Shown here in pieces: positions 58,690-64,000 of a stretch of DNA of 64,000 bases; within the stretch, counting starts at the first letter, position 1; every line of letters begins with the position of its first letter. The position numbers and the translations under genes were made by a program. The notes under the pieces are model-generated. The model did no database searches. It was not told the origin of the DNA and worked only from the letters and a program-made list of their open reading frames with translations. Where the stretch lies: assembly GCA_015179125.1 (NCBI GenBank), contig WHVA01000135.1, positions 62,001 to 126,000 of the forward strand, given 5' to 3'. This DNA is from Gautieria morchelliformis (taxonomy: Eukaryota > Basidiomycota > Agaricomycetes > Gomphales > Gomphaceae).

Positions 58690-59299
58690 CAACCGCATGT
58701 TAGATAGCATTGGACCGTGTTACGTGAGCTTGCATGGCATGTACAAACCACCAATGCGTCCATGGGCACCCTTGTAGTGCCGTACCCGTACCATCGAGCA
58801 GTTTTATGACCCAGGATACGGTACGGATACGGTAACCATACGTTGGCCACCGTGCAACATACGGCTGTAACCGTATCGTAACCGTATATGGTACAGCGCC
58901 GAGCCCTAACGGGAGCTTTAGCTTGTGTCCGGTGATGTACAAAAGATGAAAATTTTATAGTGTTCAATTGCATGAATACAAATATGAGGCTTGTTGCTTA
59001 TTTTTTGTGGAGTCATTGTACCAAAAAATCATGCTATTCGAAGTAGAATTGAGCTCACAATTGCACTCGCAAGGTAGGTATTTTTTTTCAAACTCAGAAA
59101 AGGCACGCGCCTTATGTCATGCAAAGAGCTGTAAGCCCGGGCTTTTGGGTGGGAAACTAATTCGCCGGCGCCAGTGTGGATCGTCGTTTGCGAAGTCCCA
59201 AAAAGTGTAACTGTAGTTCCAAAAAAAGTTATGGATTAGATGAAAAATTTGTCAACTGTTTTTTTCATACCTCCACCCATCCCCACACCCTAAATCCCA
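58690..59299. other. Intergenic stretch with GTATCGTAACCGTAT-type repeats
   Basis: 58795-58900 contains several direct and inverted variants of TACGGTACGGATACGGTAAC. Otherwise no feature is recognised until the small frame at 59300. Confidence 0.45.
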
Positions 59300-59497
59300 A
59301 TGCCAAGCGTGGTCATCGACAGCTCCGAAGAGGAAATCGAGGAAATAGCCCCTCTGCCATTTAAAAGCAGTTTGGGCCGTGTACTGAAGCCGAGCGCGGC
59401 GCTGCTCGATCCGAGTAACACGGGGAAAGTGCCAGGGCAGCCTCACGGCACCAGGCGGCTGGGGCAATCAGAGGAGCCTAGGAGGAAGAAAGCTTAG
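59300..59497 (+). CDS. Small acidic/basic hypothetical protein or first exon
   Basis: 65 codons: MPSVVIDSSEEEIEEIAPLP, then a basic C-terminus with RRLGQSEEPRRKKA. A pyrimidine-rich leader (CATACCTCCACCCATCCCC) precedes the ATG, as in many fungal genes. No family recognised; it may be the first exon of a decayed gene. Confidence 0.3.
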   Translation: MPSVVIDSSEEEIEEIAPLPFKSSLGRVLKPSAALLDPSNTGKVPGQPHGTRRLGQSEEPRRKKA

Positions 59498-59589
59498 CAT
59501 CATGTATCCCTGCCGATAACTTGTAACCATTTCACCAAACTGATGTGTATACATAGCCACTGACCTTCATTGGGGTAATTGATCATTCC

Positions 59590-60196
59590 ACTGAGCACTC
59601 TTATATAACCGAACCCTCTGCAGTTCAGGTGCAAGTCAACCATCCCTCATTCGTCTACTTGAATCTTTCTCTCTGTGCTTGCCTCTTCATCTCTGTTGCC
59701 ACATGTTCAAATAGTAAGTACAATAATCAAGTCAAGTCTTGCACAGAGAACTTATGTCTGCGTTCAGCCAGTATAAATTACATTCCATTGTCTGCCCCTC
59801 TTGCCAACGGCACGATGGTGTTACAGGTGAACTGTTTACTCGCTGCGGAAACTCAATTGAAGTACAAGCCATCAATGAAGTGCCAACCAAAGCCGTCATC
59901 CTTCGGCCTTTGTCTTGGAACTCGTGGCTGCTGCTCAAACAATGAAATCCAAGGTGTTGCAATTGAATTGTTGTGCGGGAATTCTGGCGCAGACGACTTG
60001 GAGTCGACGGCACAGATCCAACATGATCTGAACAGTAATGTTGTCGGTCACAAATTGCCACTTTGCAGAAGCATCTGACATGTAGCTGTACTAGCCCAAA
60101 TAGCCTTGTGCCATTTTGATGGACACAGTGCTGACAACGTGCAACTCCTGCTCACACCGACTGCCTCGACTTTCCTGGACAGCCTGAATCGACAAG
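59590..60196 (+). promoter_or_regulatory. TATA-containing stretch upstream of the 7TM gene
   Basis: CTTATATAACCGAAC (about 59600-59614) is a good TATA box. Downstream, to the ATG at 60197, lies about 580 bp with a 149-codon frame (59629-60078) that has a hydrophobic start (FVYLNLSLCACLFISVATC) but no named domain. It may be leader, an intron-bearing 5' region or an unrelated small gene. Confidence 0.3.
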
Positions 60197-61047
60197 ATGA
60201 AGGTATGTGAAATTCATTGATTACAGTTACTGCCCTCTTCGTCTGATTAGTTCGGAGCTTTTACAGAGCTGAGGCAACAGAAGGCCATATACCTTGCGCT
60301 AGAGATAATCGGCGGTCACATTGGACTTCCCGTGCTCCTCCTTTTCTCCATCTTTCCCAAAAAGGCGCCATGGAATCTTATATTTCTTAATTTTTGCTTC
60401 GCATGGATATTTTCCAGCATAGCTTTGTGTGAGGGCAACACTAATGACGAAGCCACAACCAAAGATACTCAAGGAGATAAGAGCCGATACTAGGACAATG
60501 ACCAACTGTGTAGTGGGTATCCTCAGTTTATAACTCTACCAACGATAGATACATGGGGACTTGCCTGTGTAGTGGGTATCCTCAGAGATCAAGCTGAGGA
60601 AACACCACCACACGGGCTACAGTCTTATAGCGCTGGCAAGGCTTACATAATAGGGGAGATGGAAACTTGTAGAAGGTTACGGAAAGTGACGGAAAGTGAC
60701 ATGTGATGGAAGGTGACATGTGACAGAATGTGACATGTGACAGAAGGTGACGGAAGGTTATGGAAACTGACGGAAGGTGACGGAAACTCATGGAAGGAAA
60801 TAGAAACTTGTGGAAGGAAACGCGTGAACCCTGACACTTTGTCTATCGGGTGAGTCCAGAATTGTCGCATTTAGGGTCGTAGCGCTGTACCATGGGCTAC
60901 GGCAGACTATACCATTTGGGTCCAGCCAGCATAACTTTCACTCCTCTTCCATTCATTCACTCCGACCGGGAGTGCTTGGCTCAGGCAGCACTGGTCTCCG
61001 GAGCTCAGGTGATGGCAGACACTGCTATGTGCGCATTGATTGTTCAG
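60197..61047 (+). pseudogene. Broken fungal 7TM receptor-like gene
   Basis: ATG 60197 starts MK, then a GTATGTG...GATTAG intron (60203-60250), then FGAFTELRQQKAIYLALEII, GGHIGLPVLLLFSIFP and NLIFLNFCFAWIFSSIALCE: two membrane spans in the style of Agaricomycete 7TM proteins of unknown ligand (IGGHIGLP and INFC.TWI are typical). The frame stops at 60491. A later exon-like piece, ECLAQAALVSGAQVMADTAM then CALIVQ (about 60970-61047), matches the next span and ends at a GTAGCT donor. Between them lies about 470 bp holding a minisatellite and a repeated CTGTGTAGTGGGTATCCTCAG. The remaining spans are missing; Copia debris starts at 61198. Confidence 0.55.
60645..60825. repeat. GGAAGGTGACATGTGAC minisatellite
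   Basis: Degenerate tandem units of 10-19 bp built from GGAAGGTGAC and ATGTGACAGAA. It occupies the gap between the two exon-like parts of the 7TM gene. Confidence 0.75.
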
Positions 61048-61197
61048 GTAGCTGTATTTTTTTATCGTCATTGCGAGTACGTAATTCAGACATACATAGC
61101 TGTGGTTGGATATCAGAGCTGCCACCCATGCCACCCCTGGACAAATTCGATGGACGAGAGCTAAGGTAGATATCATTTGCCTCATCTGGAATGGCCC

Positions 61198-61430
61198 TCA
61201 AGCGATGACCTCGCCGGTCGATCTTCGAGGGCCTATCTTGTTGAGTAGGTAGCTGAAGATCGGACGGCTCAAAGCTTTGGTAAGGATGTCCGCGGAATTT
61301 TCTCTTGTCGGAACATGCGTAAAGCTGACTTCAGCGCTTTTTAGGGGACATTTCATAACCACAACAGCTTCTGTCAGTGCCTTACTTGTCTTTACTGGCA
61401 TTCTCGTTGCCGGCTCTTAGTCCAGTAAAC
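61198..61430 (-). mobile_element. Copia pol 3' tail fragment
   Basis: Short fossil of the end of a Copia polyprotein: PTRENSADILTKALSRPIFS is the conserved RNase H tail. No LTR, integrase or RT remains. It is truncated on both sides. Confidence 0.75.
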
Positions 61431-61520
61431 ATCTCATTTCTTCTATGGCAACGTCTTCTCTAACCATAAGTCATTTGACTTTCAGACAGACATGCCGCAG
61501 GTGCAGACGAGTTTTTATTG

Positions 61521-63642
61521 TTTTTTTTTTTTTTTTTTTGTTTTTTTAATATTCCATGTTTTACGTCTTTTGGGGTTGCGCCCTATGTAAGATGGTAGGT
61601 ACAGTGTTGCTTTTCTCCGCATCCTCCCTTTTCTTTCTGTCTCTGCTTACGCTCATGGGGCGAAGCCCCGAGCTGGTCCGTGCCTGGTTTGGCGAGGGTG
61701 TGTGTGTCGTCTCCTCTCTCTCATTTCCTTTTTCTCTTTCGCTGTCCTTTCTCTCTTCCATCTTCTCTCTCCACTGGTAGCGTCAGGTCCCCGTGTGTTT
61801 TTTCAAATCTCTTCGTGTCGTGCACATATCTGAATAGATGCGTCAAGGCCTTTTGTCCTCCCAGCAGCGCCTTTATTGATCTCGCTACTCCCTTTAGCCT
61901 CTTTGCCAGTTCCTCCCTTTGCTTTCTGTATGCCGGGCATCTGAATAGGTAATGGTGGACCGTCTCGTCTGCCTTCTCGCACGCTGGGCATATCGGCGAG
62001 TGTACCTTTCCTATCTTGTATAGATATTTGTTGAGTGCTACATGGCCTGTTCTGAGCTGTATGAGCAGGCTTGCATGGCGGCGAGGCATGTTTCTCATGA
62101 TCTTTGTGAATGTCGCTGATGGTATGGAAGGGTCGATCTCTAGTGCGAACTGCGCCCTCGGGGATCTGGTGAAGATCGTTCTTGCCTCTCTTTTCAGCTC
62201 TGTGTTTTGCCTCTGGACTTCAGCCGCTCTGCTTATTGGTAGCAGTCCTCGGCACTCGATGGGTATTGCCTGTTCCTCGCTAGTCTCTCCCCTTGCTGCT
62301 CTTTTAGCTTCCTCATCCGCCCTCTCGTTTGCCTCCACTCCTTCGTGCCCCGGCACCCATCTCATAGTCAGCCGTGTCCCTGGTGGGCGATCCACGAGGC
62401 CCTGGACTTGCCTGTGGAGCGTGTTGACTAAGTATTGTCCAGGTATTGCTTTTTCTCTTCGCATCGTCTGGATCGCAGCTTGGTTATCCGTGGCTATCGT
62501 GTACTTTTCTCCCCTCTCCACGTATAGCATCTTGGCCGCGATAGCTGCTCCTGCCAGCTCTGCCTCAAACACTGTATGCTCCTGCTCTGTCCCCATATAC
62601 AGTCTTGTTGATCTTTGCTCCACGCCGTCTCTGTACAGCATGGCTGTGGCTCCTACTCCACCGTCTATGCATGAGCTGTCTGAGAACACCGTAACGCCCG
62701 CTACTTCTGCCACTATTTCCTCCGCTGCCTTCTCCTTGCTGTGCGGGATTCTTGTGCGGAATACCGGGGCCCATTTGGGCCCATGTACCACTGTCTCAAT
62801 CTTCTCCATTCTGTCTGGCTGAAGATTGTAAGCGTGCAGTATTTCGTGAAGCGGTGAGCGGTGTCTTTTGACGTATCTTTTAGCTGCTCTTTTGACTCTA
62901 GCTGCTAAAGGGTGGGTGCGTGGTAGGCACGCAAGTCATACTGCGGCCCGGTGTACCATCTTGGAGGCCATCAGCGAAAAGGGGAGCAGGTTGGCATGTG
63001 CGTCTAATGTGTCGGTCATTGTGGTTCTGAGAGCCCCTGTTATGTCTAGTGCCGCTTGCCTCTGTATTCGCGCCAACTTGTTTATATGTCCTTTGGTCCC
63101 CTTTCCTTTTCCAGTATATGGGATGAGAAAGACGTCAGCCGCGTATAATACTCTAGGCACTGCCACTGTTAAGTAATAGTTTCTCATATGCTTAGCTGCA
63201 ACGCCCTTCGTCGGTTTGGCGAGCCTTCTGTACTGCCCGATGTAAGCTTCTCCCTTCCTGAGCGCATAGTTAGTCTGCTCCTTGAACCTCAGTTCCTGAT
63301 CTATGGTTACTCCTAGGAGCTTGTGCGATGCTGTGGGCCTTATGGTATGCTGTCCTATTTTTATCGACGGTCTTGTAATTGGCCTGGTCTTGTTCGGCCT
63401 GTCTGGGTCTTTTTCTCGACGCCTGGTAAGTCCCATGAGACCGAACTTTTCTACGGCGAACTGGCAATCATGTGTCGTGGCCCAGCTACATGCCCCTTCG
63501 GGTCTAGTCATAATATCAGTTAGCTTTCAAAAAGCTTCCTGGAGGTCTTTTCCTTCAGCCACTATCGTTGTATCGTCCACGAATCCCACGCAATCTTCCC
63601 CGTTCTGCTGGCGAGTCCTCTCTATCAAGTCTCCATTGTAGA
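61521..63642 (-). mobile_element. LINE-E: 5'-truncated Tad1-like LINE
   Basis: Runs from a 5' truncation inside RT (just before YNGDL) to a 3' poly-A tail (the T-run near 61521-61539 on the plus strand). TTTATTG plus a T-run lies on both sides (61514 onward and 63643 onward), a T-rich TSD typical of target-primed insertion. The 3' UTR matches LINE-A but without its DNA insertion. This is a recent, dead-on-arrival copy. Confidence 0.9.
61721..63640 (-). pseudogene. LINE-E ORF2, RT catalytic region to C-terminus
   Basis: Begins without a start codon at YNGDLIERTRQQNGED, followed by the RT catalytic GFVDDTTIVAEG near 63575. RNase H has FSDSSCIDGGVGA near 62690, EAELAGAAIAAKML, ATDNQAA and VPGHEGVEANERADEEAK. 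The zinc tail CPACEKADETVHHYLFRC lies near 61950-61990, and the protein ends in a Lys/Arg-rich tail at 61721. Only two interruptions were seen: a TGA near 63528 after LQEAF, and a TGA near 62940 where LINE-A has CGA (Arg). The latter is a C-to-T change at a CpG. Confidence 0.85.
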
Positions 63643-63659
63643 TTTATTGTTTTTTTTTA

Positions 63660-64000
63660 TTTCTGGGTGCCATTTTGTGAGCCCTTTCTATCATATACTA
63701 TGCAAGCGAGACAGTTGACCGCCTCTCCAGTTTTCTCTGGTATTGATCACCATCTTGATCGCTACTCTCATCTTTGATGGTAAGGAGATTCTCGCTGTAA
63801 AACTTCGCTGACCGTCCTCAAAGTCTGCATCATCCACATCCTGTGCCATCATTGGCGGTTTTTCCGACGAACTAAAGAAAACAGACTTCAAATCTCACTC
63901 TTTGTGGTCTTGCGCGTCATCATTTTTTGCATATATCGCGCTGTGGTCACTGTGGCATCCCCTTCGACGACTGCCCATCCGCAGGCCCAGGCTAAAGCCC
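63660..64000. other. Unassigned sequence at window end
   Basis: A 66-codon minus frame (63691-63891) with MAQDVDDADFEDGQRSF is open but unsupported. No other feature recognised. Confidence 0.3.

Noticed and set aside
1-64000. tRNA, rRNA or snoRNA genes
   Set aside because: No cloverleaf with A and B box, and no conserved rRNA core sequence, was found by eye on either strand.

Overview
The window looks like a transposon-rich stretch of a filamentous basidiomycete, most likely an Agaricomycete (mushroom-forming fungus). Evidence: host-like genes have GT-AG introns of 42-53 nt; there are Plavaka-type transposase genes and a DUF6698-type gene, both typical of Agaricomycetes; the LINEs are of the fungal Tad1 type; the Gypsy elements carry a chromodomain. 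No rRNA, tRNA, CRISPR or prokaryotic operon was seen. Almost everything is mobile DNA or gene debris, much of it nested, and target-site duplications (TSDs) can be read directly at many ends.

Layout. 0.5-1.3 kb: two copies of a 340-400 bp fold-back element with CACTG ends. 1.9-8.7 kb: a full-length Tad1-like LINE (copy A, minus strand) whose 3' UTR holds a small TIR element. 8.8-15.2 kb: solo LTRs, AT-rich repeats and another fold-back element. 15.6-21.1 kb: Gypsy integrase fragment, LINE copy B split by a solo LTR, then the C-terminal half of a Plavaka transposase. 22-31 kb: broken Gypsy fragments interrupted by two solo LTRs and by a 4.2-kb CACTG-ended element carrying an intron-containing piece of the host nuclear-export gene CSE1. 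32-34 kb: GC-rich minisatellite and a 1.2-kb Copia-like element containing gag only. 34.4-36.9 kb: solo Gypsy LTR abutting LINE copy C, then a 0.9-kb pogo-like element. 37-46.6 kb: a Plavaka transposon (minus) into which a complete-length chromodomain Gypsy element (39.0-45.2 kb) and a fold-back element were inserted. 46.8-52.5 kb: DUF6698-type gene cut off by LINE copy D, itself carrying a TIR element and a solo Copia LTR. 52.5-61.2 kb: the least transposon-rich part, with broken host genes (patatin-like, hypothetical spliced gene, 7TM protein). 61.2-63.6 kb: Copia tail and 5'-truncated LINE copy E.

How the parts relate. The five LINE copies are one lineage and share a 3'-terminal box, so the full-length copy may have supplied the truncated ones. 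The CACTG-ended fold-back elements have 3-bp TSDs and no coding capacity, so they need a transposase in trans; Plavaka or another CMC-like transposase is the obvious but unproven candidate. The two most unusual objects are the gene-capturing CACTG element at 24.8-28.9 kb and the gag-only LTR element at 32.9-34.1 kb.
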